Shown here in pieces: positions 24,656 through 32,830 of a stretch of DNA of 39,484 bases. A program made the translations under genes and the position numbers. The notes under the pieces were generated by a model. That model searched no databases. It was not told where the DNA came from and worked only from the letters and a program-made list of their open reading frames with translations. How positions within the stretch are numbered: position 1 is the first letter of the stretch; every line of letters starts with the position of its first letter. The DNA comes from JAPLDP01 sp964628285 (GTDB lineage: Bacteria > Bacteroidota > Bacteroidia > Bacteroidales > JAGONC01), in the NCBI GenBank assembly GCA_964628285.1, contig CAZVNP010000028.1:1-39484 (forward strand), written 5' to 3'.

Positions 24656-25600
24656 ATGGAACCAATCATACCACCCATTGATCACCGACTTGTTGAAGCC
24701 GAACTGACCAAGGATAAGTTTGTCAGGGATACTAATAACGGCAAGAAAAAAATATACATCATCACCTGGGAAGACTCTCCTAACACCATGCAGGAGTTAG
24801 GCAGGCTGAGAGAGATCAGTTTTCGCGACGCCGGCGGGGGCACCGGTAAGGCGGTGGATATCGACAGGTTCGACACCGATCCGGTCAATCCTTTCAAGCA
24901 AATGATCGTGTGGAGTCCGCAGGACCACCAGATCGTCGGCGGTTACCGTTTTCTGGAAGGGTATAACATTCCCCGCGATGAAGAAGGAAAACCGCAAAGT
25001 CCCACGACTCAATTATTTCATCTATCACCTACATTCATTGACGAATACCTTTCCTATTCCATCGAATTGGGCCGTTCCTTTGTCCAACCCGATTTTCAGC
25101 CCATCTACAATGTGCGTAAAGGCATTTATTCACTCGATAACCTGTGGGATGGCCTCGGCGCCCTGACCATCGATTACCCTGAGATCAAGTACTTCTTTGG
25201 TAAGATGACTATGTACCCCCGTTTCAACATCACGGCCCGTGATATGATTCTTTATTTTCTTGACAAATATTTTCATGACGGTGAGGGGCTGGTGACGCCA
25301 TATGAACCCGTTAACCTGGTAACCGATCTCAACGATCTGGAAAGGACCTTCACAGGTTCCGACTTTGATGAAGATTATAAGATCCTGATCAGGAACGTCA
25401 GGCGGTTTAACGAGACCATCCCCCCGCTGTTTAACGCTTATATGAACCTGTCGCCGACCATGCTTCTCTTTGGCACGGCTATTAATGCCTCCTTCGGACA
25501 TGTGGAGGAAACGGCCATACTGATAACCATCGAAGACATTTACGACATCAAAAAGGACAGGCATGTGTCGTCATATAAACGTAAAGACAAGAAACCATAA
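24656..25600 (+). CDS. glsB: GNAT-like N-acyltransferase, GlsB-like (glycine lipid synthesis)
   Basis: A 314-residue cytosolic or membrane-associated enzyme related to OlsB and to acyl-homoserine-lactone synthases. Visible family pattern: IYIITWEDSPNTMQELGRLREISFRDAGG near 25-60, the D-x-D-x-F-D acidic segment (VDIDRFDTDP), and the HQIVGGYRFLEGYN core strand, then IELGRSFVQPDFQ. In Bacteroides GlsB transfers a 3-hydroxy-acyl chain to the amino group of glycine, giving the substrate for GlsA. The gene starts 24 bases after the O-acyltransferase and precedes engB by 11 bases, so co-transcription is likely. Glycine as substrate is inferred from the family; ornithine would be the alternative. Confidence 0.8.
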   Translation: MEPIIPPIDHRLVEAELTKDKFVRDTNNGKKKIYIITWEDSPNTMQELGRLREISFRDAGGGTGKAVDIDRFDTDPVNPFKQMIVWSPQDHQIVGGYRFLEGYNIPRDEEGKPQSPTTQLFHLSPTFIDEYLSYSIELGRSFVQPDFQPIYNVRKGIYSLDNLWDGLGALTIDYPEIKYFFGKMTMYPRFNITARDMILYFLDKYFHDGEGLVTPYEPVNLVTDLNDLERTFTGSDFDEDYKILIRNVRRFNETIPPLFNAYMNLSPTMLLFGTAINASFGHVEETAILITIEDIYDIKKDRHVSSYKRKDKKP

Positions 25601-25611
25601 GCCTTCAGCGC

Positions 25612-26226
25612 ATGCTTATCAAGAGCTCGATCTTTGTGGTGAGCAGCACCGATATCAGAAAATGCCCCAAACCCAACCGGCCTGAGTATGCTTTCCTGGG
25701 CCGGTCCAATGTCGGTAAGTCGTCGTTGATCAATATGCTGACAGGCATCAGAAACCTGGCCAGGACATCATCCGTCCCGGGCAAGACACAGCTCATCAAC
25801 CATTATCTGATCAATGATGAATGGTATCTGGTCGATTTGCCGGGATTGGGATATGCCAGAGTGCCCAGGGGTGTGAAACAGGCATGGCAGAAAATGATCA
25901 CACGCTATCTCCTGTCACGGACCAACCTGATGAACATTTTTTTTCTGGTCGATGCCAGGCTGGAACCACAGGCCATCGATATTGAGTTTATCAACTGGAT
26001 GGGATCACAGTACCTTCCTTTCACTCTGGTGTTCACTAAGACCGATAAAATATCACGGACGCTTTTATCCGAACACATGAAGCGTTTTAATGAAAAACTC
26101 AGTGAGACCTGGGAGACCCTGCCTCGTAGGATTGTCACATCGGCAGTCGAAAGAACAGGCAGGGAAGAGATTCTGCTCGAGATTGAGAGGGCCAATATAG
26201 TATTTTATTCTCCCGAAGAAGCATGA
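25612..26226 (+). CDS. engB: Ribosome biogenesis GTPase EngB (YihA/YsxC)
   Basis: Small Era-like GTPase of 204 residues needed for 50S subunit assembly. All G motifs can be read: G1 GRSNVGKSS at 30-38, G2 region with RTSSVPGKTQ near 51-60, G3 DLPG at 75-78, G4 TKTD at 142-145 and G5 SAVE at 177-180. Length and start (MLIKSSIFVVSSTDIRKCP) are typical. It follows the glsB-like gene after 11 bases and converges on the biotin carrier gene with 15 bases between the ends. Confidence 0.96.
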   Translation: MLIKSSIFVVSSTDIRKCPKPNRPEYAFLGRSNVGKSSLINMLTGIRNLARTSSVPGKTQLINHYLINDEWYLVDLPGLGYARVPRGVKQAWQKMITRYLLSRTNLMNIFFLVDARLEPQAIDIEFINWMGSQYLPFTLVFTKTDKISRTLLSEHMKRFNEKLSETWETLPRRIVTSAVERTGREEILLEIERANIVFYSPEEA

Positions 26227-26246
26227 ACCTTCGAGGGTTCTTTATC
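26225..26246. terminator. Small hairpin between convergent engB and biotin carrier genes
   Basis: GAACC at 26225-26229 pairs with GGTTC at 26236-26240 around TTCGAG, with TTTATC after it on the + strand. It overlaps the engB stop codon and nearly touches the end of the biotin carrier gene. With a short stem, a role as a weak terminator is possible, not certain. Confidence 0.35.
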
Positions 26247-26619
26247 TGAATTCGAGCAGGATAAACGATTTGGGAACGTTATCGCCCGGTTTGACATTCA
26301 CTTTCTTCACTGTGCCGTCGCGTGGTGAAAGGATATAGTTATTCATCTTCATCGCTTCCAGTACCATCAGCTTGTCGTTCGTTTTCACCTTGTCGCCGGG
26401 TTTGACATTTACTTTTCTTATGGATCCGGGGATGAACGACAGAACCTTTTTCGGGTCTGAAGGGGTGAAAGGCTTACGCTGAAGAAATTTGGCGGTGAGC
26501 TGGGTGCGGTACTTGATGCTGTCGAGCGTCAGGGTCTTGAAGTTATTTGTCGGTTCTCCGTTTTCTTTCATGGTTGACAGATTAAAGTGATGACCACTGT
26601 CTGGTTGAATGACTGTCAT
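26242..26619 (-). CDS. Biotin carboxyl carrier protein of an acyl-CoA carboxylase
   Basis: A 125-residue biotin/lipoyl-attachment protein. The C-terminal domain (about 57-125) has the biotinylation motif EAMKM with Lys91, and flanking KVNVKPGDKV/KVNVKPGDNVP repeats, the two symmetrical half barrels of the fold. The N-terminal part (SIKYRTQLTAKFLQRKPF) matches the linker of Bacteroidetes carriers that accompany propionyl- or acetyl-CoA carboxylases. Either ATG at 26619 or the one 16 codons in (26571, MKENGEPTNNF) could be the start. It lies 75 bases after the carboxyltransferase gene on the same strand. A biotin carboxylase (AccC) usually joins such a pair; none is present here. Confidence 0.9.
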   Translation of the reverse strand: MTVIQPDSGHHFNLSTMKENGEPTNNFKTLTLDSIKYRTQLTAKFLQRKPFTPSDPKKVLSFIPGSIRKVNVKPGDKVKTNDKLMVLEAMKMNNYILSPRDGTVKKVNVKPGDNVPKSFILLEFR

Positions 26620-26694
26620 TTTAAGGGGTAAACATCCTTGTCTGCCGGGTGGCAGGTGGAAGTGTACCCACTAAAAGACAGATAATCAATGAAT

Positions 26695-28245
26695 TTAGAA
26701 GGGCGGGATGCCGTGTTTTTTATTCGACCGCTCTTCGCGTTTGTTGTATGATATTTCAAGAGCGTGCAGCAGTATCTTTCTGGTATCGTTAGGATCGATG
26801 ACGGCATCGATATAACCATAAGCGGCTGCTACATATGGATTTGCAAATTTATCCTTGTATTCTTTTATTTTTTGCCGGCGCACCTCTTCAGGATTTTCGG
26901 CATTCATGATTTCATTTTTAAAGATAATGTTGGCGGCGCCTTCGGGTCCCATCACGGCGATCTCGGCCGTGGGCCAGGCAAAGACAAAGTCGGCTCTGAG
27001 GTGGTACGAGCACATGGCAATGTATCCTCCTCCATAGGCTTTCCTCAGAATGACCGTCAATTTGGGTACGGTAGCCTCCGAGTAAGCATAAAGCACTTTG
27101 GCGCCATGCCTGATCACGCCTGCGTGCTCCTGATCCACCCCGGGGAGGTATCCGGGCAGATCGACGAGGGTGATCAACGGTATGTTGAAGGAATCGCAGA
27201 AACGGATAAAACGCCCGGCCTTATCCGATGAGTCAACGTCGAGAACGCCGGCCAGCACCAGGGGCTGGTTGGCCACAAAACCCACCGTTTCACCGTTCAT
27301 CCTGGCAAAACCAACGACAATATTCCGTGCAAAGCGCTCCTGCACCTCGAAAAACTCCGAGTCATCACAGACGGCTTTGATGATATCCCTCACATCGTAA
27401 GGCTGACGCGGATTGGAAGGGAAAATCTCGTCGATCTTGTAATAACGCGATTTGGGAGGCCTCTTGGGAAAGGGTTGGGCTTTGTTTTCACAATTCCAGG
27501 GTATGTAACTGACCAGGGTCTTGATCTGTGCAAAACAATCGGTTTCGCTCTCGGAATAGAAATGGGCGTTGCCCGATATCTCGGAATGCACCTTGGCGCC
27601 GCCCAGATCCTCCATTGACACTTCCTCGCCGATGGTGGCTTTGATGACTTCAGGCCCGGTGATGAACATTTTGGAGATCTTGTCCACCACAAATACGAAA
27701 TCGGTGAGGGCCGGAGAATAAACGGCGCCGCCGGCACAAGGTCCCAGAATCACCGAGATCTGCGGGATATAACCCGACGCGATGGTGTTACGGTAAAAGA
27801 TCTCACCATAACCTGCCAGCGAATTCACCCCCTCCTGGATGCGTGCGCCGCCGGAGTCGTTGATACCGATGAGGGGCACTTTCAGCTTCATGGCCAGATC
27901 CATGATCTTGGTGATCTTTTTGGCATGCATGTAACCCAGTGAGCCTCCGGCCACCGTGAAATCCTGAGCATAGATGCAGACAGGATAACCGCTGATGGAA
28001 CCCGTCCCGGTGATCACACCGTCACCCGGCAGATACTTTTTATCCATGTCGAAATCTTTCCCGGCATGCTCGACGAAAAGGTCGTATTCGTGAAACGATT
28101 TAGGATCAAGAAGAGTGATGATGCGCTCGCGTGCCGTCATTTTCCCCGTGGCCTTCTGCTTTTCAATTGCTTTTTGTCCACCACCTTTCAAAGCAAAACG
28201 CATCCTCTTCTTAAGATCAGAGGTCTTCTTTCGCAAAGTCGACAT
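26695..28245 (-). CDS. Acyl-CoA carboxylase / methylmalonyl-CoA decarboxylase carboxyltransferase subunit
   Basis: A 516-residue cytosolic carboxyltransferase of the crotonase-fold family that moves CO2 between biotin and an acyl-CoA. It starts with the linker typical of PccB (KKRMRFALKGGGQKAIEKQKATGKMTARER in part), and contains DSGGARIQEG at 130-139 and GPCAGGAVYSPALTDF at 168-183 (oxyanion holes), plus a C-terminal half with GYLPGVDQEHAGVIRHGAK and LRKAYGGGYIAM, ending KKHGIPPF. The sequence fits propionyl-CoA carboxylase beta or methylmalonyl-CoA decarboxylase alpha equally. Its own promoter lies 33-70 bases upstream. The missing neighbours (AccC, or OadG/OadB) do not decide between the two. 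Confidence 0.93.
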   Translation of the reverse strand: MSTLRKKTSDLKKRMRFALKGGGQKAIEKQKATGKMTARERIITLLDPKSFHEYDLFVEHAGKDFDMDKKYLPGDGVITGTGSISGYPVCIYAQDFTVAGGSLGYMHAKKITKIMDLAMKLKVPLIGINDSGGARIQEGVNSLAGYGEIFYRNTIASGYIPQISVILGPCAGGAVYSPALTDFVFVVDKISKMFITGPEVIKATIGEEVSMEDLGGAKVHSEISGNAHFYSESETDCFAQIKTLVSYIPWNCENKAQPFPKRPPKSRYYKIDEIFPSNPRQPYDVRDIIKAVCDDSEFFEVQERFARNIVVGFARMNGETVGFVANQPLVLAGVLDVDSSDKAGRFIRFCDSFNIPLITLVDLPGYLPGVDQEHAGVIRHGAKVLYAYSEATVPKLTVILRKAYGGGYIAMCSYHLRADFVFAWPTAEIAVMGPEGAANIIFKNEIMNAENPEEVRRQKIKEYKDKFANPYVAAAYGYIDAVIDPNDTRKILLHALEISYNKREERSNKKHGIPPF

Positions 28246-28284
28246 AAAAAATATTTTGTCCGATAGAAAAACTGACTCTTATGA

Positions 28285-28315
28285 CAAAATTACTGATAAA
28301 ATTCTTTTTTCCAAT
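28285..28315 (-). promoter_or_regulatory. Bacteroidetes-type promoter for the carboxyltransferase gene
   Basis: On the reverse strand ATTG at 28315-28312, a 19-base spacer and TAATTTTG at 28292-28285 fit the TTTG-N19-21-TAnnTTTG pattern (only the first T of the -33 differs). The predicted start lies about 33 bases before the ATG. The rest of the gap up to the mutS2 end has nothing recognisable except a small hairpin at 28458-28473. Confidence 0.65.
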
Positions 28316-28457
28316 AAAAAAATATCTCAGCCTGGTAAACATACGGGGCTGTGCCGGATGCGAAGATATTGAATGGGTGAATCATTCCTGTGTCATTGTG
28401 AGGAAAAGGATGCAACGAAGCAGGCATAGCTAAAAGGAACAGGACCTCACCACATGA

Positions 28458-28473
28458 AACGGGGTATCCCGTT
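28458..28473 (-). terminator. Possible terminator hairpin after mutS2
   Basis: AACGGG at 28458-28463 and CCCGTT at 28468-28473 form a six-pair stem with a four-base loop, 26-41 bases downstream of the mutS2 stop on its strand. No thymidine tract follows, so function is uncertain. Confidence 0.3.
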
Positions 28474-28498
28474 ATGTTTCCGGTCCCAGTCAAAATTC

Positions 28499-30934
28499 TC
28501 ATACGAATCTGACGAGAGTGATGCCATCCCCGCCTCTTTCGATGTGCTCGTCGCCGTAATGTTTTATTTGGGGAACGGTCTTCAGGTATTCCCTGATGTT
28601 TTCACGTAAGACACCATCGCCCTTGCCGTGGAGAATGGCTATCTCAGGGATGCTGAGCATGACGGCATCATCAAGGTAGGTGCGTATCTCCGATAATGCC
28701 TCGGCGACACATTTGCCCCTGACATCGATGGTGAGCTTGAAATTGGCCATCCGGTGGTGGATCTCTTCCATGATGTTACCGGTGGTTTTGACAGGTGTGG
28801 GGGTGATGATCCGGGCTATCTCGGGATTTAATTTTTCAAGCTTGTCAACATGCGCTTTGATTGTTACATGACCGACGGCGATGGTGGCCTCCTCGCCGCT
28901 GACGTCGATGACTTCGCCCGGTACATGCTGACCGCTGATATTGACCAGATCGCCCTTTTTCAAGGTGTGCGGAGGGGTTGCTTTAGCTGTTTCCTTTTTT
29001 TTATGTAGCTCTTTTTGTGATGCACTGACAGGAACTGATTCCTTTTCATCCGGCTGCAGGGTCTTTGAAAAGGCTTTGATCTCTTCCCGCAGGTTTTTTG
29101 TCTCTTCTCGGGCGGCCTGTTTTTCGCGTATTTCTTTGATGGTCTTTTCTATCAGGCGGTTGGAGCTCTCGATGATCTGGCGTGCCTCTTCACGTGCTTC
29201 TTCGAGGATTTTCTGCCGTGAGTCCTGCAGATCCTGAAGGAGTTTTTCATACTTATGGGTCACTTCGGCAAGAAAATCATCAGCCACCCTGAACTGTGCG
29301 TGTTTTTTACTGACCTCCTCTTTTTCAATTTCCAGTTGCTGCAGTTGCCGGTCAAAGTCGAGCTGCGTTTTGCCTGTTTTCTTTACGGCGCTGTCGAGGA
29401 TCTCTTTGGGAAATCCTATCTTGTTGGCTATCTCAAAGGCATAAGAACTGCCCGGATGACCGGTGCTGAGCCTGTATAACGGTTGCATAATGCGTGTGTC
29501 GAAGAGCATGGCACCGTTGAAGATGCCTTCGACCTTGCCTTCCAGAAGCTTGAGGTTGGCATAATGAGTGGTCACCACACCAAAGGCTTTCACCTCAGCA
29601 AAACGTTCCAGAGCCGCTTCAGCAATGGCGCCGCCGAGCTGCGGTTCGGTGCCGGAACCGAATTCATCAATAAGAAAAAGCGAACGCCTGTCGACATGGT
29701 TTAAAAAATACTTCACATTCAATAAATGTGAACTGTAAGTGCTCAGATCGTTTTCAATGGATTGTTCATCGCCGATATCCAGGAATATCTGATCGAAAAG
29801 CCCCATGGCCGATTGTTCATTTAAGGGCACGAGAAGCCCTGTTTGCAGCATATACTGCAGTAAGCCGATGGTTTTTAAGCCGATCGATTTACCGCCGGCA
29901 TTGGGACCGGAGATGATCAGTATCCTTTGCTTTTCATTCAGATACACCGACAGGGGCACGACAGGTTTTTTCTGCGGTGCATGGGATAAATAAAGCAGGG
30001 GGTGAACGGCATCGATCCAGTTAAAGGAGCAGCCCGGCTGAATGCCCGGTTTGCGGGCATCTATGAGTAATGCCAGACGGGCTTTGGCACGTATGAAATC
30101 AATGCGCCCCAGGAATTCATAGGCTTTGATGAGCCCGGCGACATGCGGCCTGAGGAAATTGGTCAGATCGGTCAGGATCTTAATGATCTCCCGCCGTTCC
30201 GACAGTTCAATCTCACGCAACCGGTTATTCTGATCAAAAACCTCCGTCGGTTCAATATATACCGTCTGGCCCGTCGCAGATTCATCATGTATAAAGCCTT
30301 TTATCCTGCGTTTGTGCATCGCCGGCACAGGTAACACCGCACGCCCGTTCCTGATCGTGACGGAAATATCGTCACGGATCCATCCCTCCTGTCTGGCATG
30401 CCGTAACATGAGCCCCATTTTTTTATCGATCAGTCCGCGGAGGGCAGTCATATCGGTCCTTATTTTTTTTAATGACGGCGAGGCGGTGTCACGTATCTTT
30501 CCCTTCTCGTCAATGATGGTTTCAATGCGTTCAATGATCACAACCGGAAGGGTGAGGTCATGGATCAGAAGAGACAGAGAAGGGTATCGTGAGGATCCCT
30601 GCCCCTTGAAAAAGGAAATGCAGCCTTTGATGGTTTTCAGGGAGGAAAGCAGAAAGGGGAGGGTGTCTTTATCGAGGTAAGTCCCTTCAGTCTCTATCCG
30701 TTCCAATTCAGGAAGCATGTCATAATAATCCTGGGAGGGAAAAGAGGGATCTTCAGTCAGAATGTTCCTGAATTCCCAGGTCTGATTGATCAGCTCTCTA
30801 ATGCGGTCAATGTCATTTAAAAATTCAATCCGGTCAACATACCCTTCACCTAGGGAGCACAAACACTCCTGCCTCATCAGTTCCCTGATCTTGTCAAAAC
30901 CAATTTTTTTCTCGAAGTCGGCCGGATAGATCAC
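28499..30934 (-). CDS. mutS2: Endonuclease MutS2
   Basis: An 811-residue cytosolic ATPase of the MutS2 family, which lacks the mismatch-binding domain and has been linked to suppression of homologous recombination and to rescue of collided ribosomes. Order of parts: lever/core helices 1-330, Walker A GPNAGGKS at 343-350, Walker B LFLIDEFGSGTEP at 419-431, a long coiled coil at about 525-625, a KOW-like beta segment near 658-700 and a C-terminal Smr nuclease domain (735-811) with DVRG at 737-740 and HGKGDG at 769-774. The start codon is GTG at 30934 with AAAAAAAGG before it, giving the family start MIYPADFEKKIGFD. The Smr active-site motif is the intact DxR plus HGKG type. Confidence 0.96.
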   Translation of the reverse strand: MIYPADFEKKIGFDKIRELMRQECLCSLGEGYVDRIEFLNDIDRIRELINQTWEFRNILTEDPSFPSQDYYDMLPELERIETEGTYLDKDTLPFLLSSLKTIKGCISFFKGQGSSRYPSLSLLIHDLTLPVVIIERIETIIDEKGKIRDTASPSLKKIRTDMTALRGLIDKKMGLMLRHARQEGWIRDDISVTIRNGRAVLPVPAMHKRRIKGFIHDESATGQTVYIEPTEVFDQNNRLREIELSERREIIKILTDLTNFLRPHVAGLIKAYEFLGRIDFIRAKARLALLIDARKPGIQPGCSFNWIDAVHPLLYLSHAPQKKPVVPLSVYLNEKQRILIISGPNAGGKSIGLKTIGLLQYMLQTGLLVPLNEQSAMGLFDQIFLDIGDEQSIENDLSTYSSHLLNVKYFLNHVDRRSLFLIDEFGSGTEPQLGGAIAEAALERFAEVKAFGVVTTHYANLKLLEGKVEGIFNGAMLFDTRIMQPLYRLSTGHPGSSYAFEIANKIGFPKEILDSAVKKTGKTQLDFDRQLQQLEIEKEEVSKKHAQFRVADDFLAEVTHKYEKLLQDLQDSRQKILEEAREEARQIIESSNRLIEKTIKEIREKQAAREETKNLREEIKAFSKTLQPDEKESVPVSASQKELHKKKETAKATPPHTLKKGDLVNISGQHVPGEVIDVSGEEATIAVGHVTIKAHVDKLEKLNPEIARIITPTPVKTTGNIMEEIHHRMANFKLTIDVRGKCVAEALSEIRTYLDDAVMLSIPEIAILHGKGDGVLRENIREYLKTVPQIKHYGDEHIERGGDGITLVRFV

Positions 30935-31273
30935 CTTTTTTTATGCAAAGTTAAAATAAAAATATCCTGTTTAGCTGGCCAATCCTTCAGGGATAGCACT
31001 GAAGGAACTGACTTGGGAACCCAATATGTTAATGTGATAGGTAATCCCATTATCAGGATGGCGGATAACTGAATTATCAATTCTTGACTTATTTATCTTA
31101 TACCATGTATTGGGCAGTATTATAAATTTCTTTTAACTTTAGCCGCTTTTCTATTTTTATAATGTTAACAGGCAGGTCCTTACTAACAATAAAAAGATTG
31201 TTATAAGCAATTACAAAACTATTGGTTTATTTTGTATTACCTTTTTGTAAAATTCGGATAAAACACAGAATTA
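30935..31273. other. 339-base AT-rich intergenic region between divergent mutS2 and sigma factor genes
   Basis: No gene is seen on either strand. It contains a -7-like TAACTTTG for mutS2 on the reverse strand at 30946-30953, very near the GTG start, and a perfect seven-pair hairpin, CCTTCAG at 30984-30990 with CTGAAGG at 30999-31005. A TTGACT near 31082 and a GAATTATCAATTC palindrome at about 31073-31085 are other short signals. No tRNA or known structured RNA was recognised; the upstream promoter of the sigma factor could not be placed with confidence. Confidence 0.5.
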
Positions 31274-31849
31274 ATGATCTATTACAGAGATGAGGCTATT
31301 CTTGAGGGAATCCTCCTGGGCGATAAAAAGATCCTGAAATACATCTATGACGCCTATTTTAGGATGATTAAAAGCCTGATACTGAAAAATAACGGAAGAG
31401 GGGAAGATGCGGAGGATATTTTCCAGGATGCGTTGGTGATCATCTATCAGAAAGTGACGGATCATGAATTGACACTTGATTGTTCTTTTAAAACGTTCTT
31501 TTATTCTGTTTGCAGGCATCTGTGGTTGCAGCATCTTGAGAAAGAGAGAATCCCGGTTACCATCAAAGACATGGAAAACCACATCGAACTCTCCGGTGAG
31601 ATGATGTTTGATATCTATGATGAGGAATCGGAGAAATTAAGATTATACCAGCACCATTTTCTCAAATTAAGCAAAGACTGCCAGAAGGTTCTGAAACTGT
31701 TTTACAGCCATACATCATTGAAGGATATTGCCGAGATCATGGGCTACAAAACGGAAAAATACGCCAAGACAAGAAAGTTTCTTTGCAAGGAAAATCTGAG
31801 ACAACGAATTCTTAAAGATCCAAAATGTAAAAAATATTTCAATCGATGA
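31274..31849 (+). CDS. ECF-like sigma-70 family RNA polymerase sigma factor
   Basis: A 191-residue alternative sigma factor of the kind abundant in Bacteroidetes. Region 2 is visible as DAYFRMIKSLILKNNGRGEDAEDIFQDALVIIYQ (about 27-60, with the typical DAEDIFQDALV core), then a linker, and region 4 as SKDCQKVLKLFYSHTSLKDIAEIMGYKTEKYAKTRKFLCKENLRQRI (about 135-185, a helix-turn-helix). It has few of the longer-family extension domains. The start ATG at 31274 begins MIYYRDEAIL. The next gene overlaps its stop by four bases (ATGA) and encodes a membrane protein that probably controls it. Confidence 0.88.
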   Translation: MIYYRDEAILEGILLGDKKILKYIYDAYFRMIKSLILKNNGRGEDAEDIFQDALVIIYQKVTDHELTLDCSFKTFFYSVCRHLWLQHLEKERIPVTIKDMENHIELSGEMMFDIYDEESEKLRLYQHHFLKLSKDCQKVLKLFYSHTSLKDIAEIMGYKTEKYAKTRKFLCKENLRQRILKDPKCKKYFNR

Positions 31850-32607
31850 ATGAGAGGTATCAATATTTACTCTTGATCGACAAGTACCTGGCAGGTGAAA
31901 TGGATGAATCCGAAGTCAGGCAGTTTGAGCAGAAATTGCTCGAAAATAAAGATCTCCTGAATGATATGGAATTCGAAAAAGATATCTCCAAAATACTCGG
32001 CCAGACAGATGTCATTGAGTTTCGCCAGAAGGTGAAAGAAGCCATAGGTATGGCCAAACTTGAAAGTCCTTTAAGAAGGGTTATTCCTTTAACGCCACGG
32101 CGCATTATGTTGATGGCAGCTTCCATTACTATTCTGATTGTGCTGGCTGCGGCCGTTTATATTCTGGTCCCGAAGACCTATTCGAACAGCCGGCTTTTCA
32201 GCATGTATTATGATTCAGAGAATCCCATACACATCACCCGGTCGGGCAGCTCCAACCTGGTGGAAGCCATGCGTTACTACCAGCAAAAAAACTATCCCGA
32301 AGCCATCAAACTTTTTAAGGGATTCCTGAAGAATGATCCCCATAATTCAGCTGTACGCTTTTACATGGCCATCGCCGAAATTGAAATCAACCAGTATGAA
32401 GATGCCATAGCCTCTTTCAGGGAAATCATCCATGATGGTAATAACCTTTACGTGGAACCCGCTGAATGGCATCTGGGTTTATGCCTTCTGAGAACTAACC
32501 AGAATGAACTGGCATTGAGGCAATTTTCTGAGATCGCTGCCGATAAGCACAACAGTTATCAAAATGAAGCCGTAAAAATTATTAGGCAGATCAGGAAAGA
32601 AAAATAA
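31846..32607 (+). CDS. Membrane-anchored anti-sigma-like protein with TPR repeats
   Basis: A 253-residue bitopic protein. Its cytoplasmic N-terminus (LIDKYLAGEMDESEVRQFEQKL, about 10-31) has the pattern seen in many Bacteroidetes anti-sigma proteins, without a zinc site. One membrane helix lies at about 87-109. The periplasmic part has about two to three tetratricopeptide repeats at roughly 130-245 (AMRYYQQKNYPEAIKLFKGFLKNDP, with the helix pairs continuing to WHLGLCLLRTNQNELAL). Overlap with the sigma gene by four bases makes a regulatory pair likely: sequestration of the sigma factor, released by an envelope signal. The signal and the regulon are unknown. Confidence 0.78.
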   Translation: MNERYQYLLLIDKYLAGEMDESEVRQFEQKLLENKDLLNDMEFEKDISKILGQTDVIEFRQKVKEAIGMAKLESPLRRVIPLTPRRIMLMAASITILIVLAAAVYILVPKTYSNSRLFSMYYDSENPIHITRSGSSNLVEAMRYYQQKNYPEAIKLFKGFLKNDPHNSAVRFYMAIAEIEINQYEDAIASFREIIHDGNNLYVEPAEWHLGLCLLRTNQNELALRQFSEIAADKHNSYQNEAVKIIRQIRKEK

Positions 32608-32613
32608 GATCAT

Positions 32614-32633
32614 CCCTTTAATCGCTTAAAGGG
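32614..32633 (+). terminator. Hairpin after the sigma/anti-sigma pair
   Basis: CCCTTTAA at 32614-32621 and TTAAAGGG at 32626-32633 form a perfect eight-pair stem around TCGC, only six bases after the stop codon of the anti-sigma-like gene. There is no strong T tract, so it is a probable rather than certain terminator. Confidence 0.55.
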
Positions 32634-32779
32634 TTCCGAAGACTGGTGTCACGTATCTTGGGTATCTGTTGGTTGTGTTGACAGCACCTTACAGCCTTCC
32701 TAACAACTTTCAATGGTTACCTCTTTTTTACCGGTAAAATTCGTTTTCAACAAAAGATCGCCAGTGGCTCAAATTTTTG

Positions 32780-32787
32780 TAAGTTTG
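32780..32787 (+). promoter_or_regulatory. Possible -7 element for the lysine degradation pair
   Basis: TAAGTTTG fits TAnnTTTG and lies 43 bases before the ATG of the next gene. The -33 region has no TTG, so support is limited. Confidence 0.4.
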
Positions 32788-32815
32788 CCATTCTTTACGG
32801 AATCATGCAAGCTAC

Positions 32816-32822
32816 AGGAGGG
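32816..32822 (+). promoter_or_regulatory. Strong Shine-Dalgarno sequence before the lysine-ketoglutarate reductase gene
   Basis: AGGAGGG ends eight bases before the ATG at 32831, a near-perfect anti-SD complement at ideal distance. Most genes in this window, like most in Bacteroidetes, have no such sequence, so this site stands out and helps fix the start codon. Confidence 0.6.
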
Positions 32823-32830
32823 CAAGGTAT

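Noticed and set aside
26616..26819. Possible accC remnant between biotin carrier and carboxyltransferase
   Set aside because: The short frame is out of phase with the carboxyltransferase and shows no biotin carboxylase motif; the gap is just intergenic.
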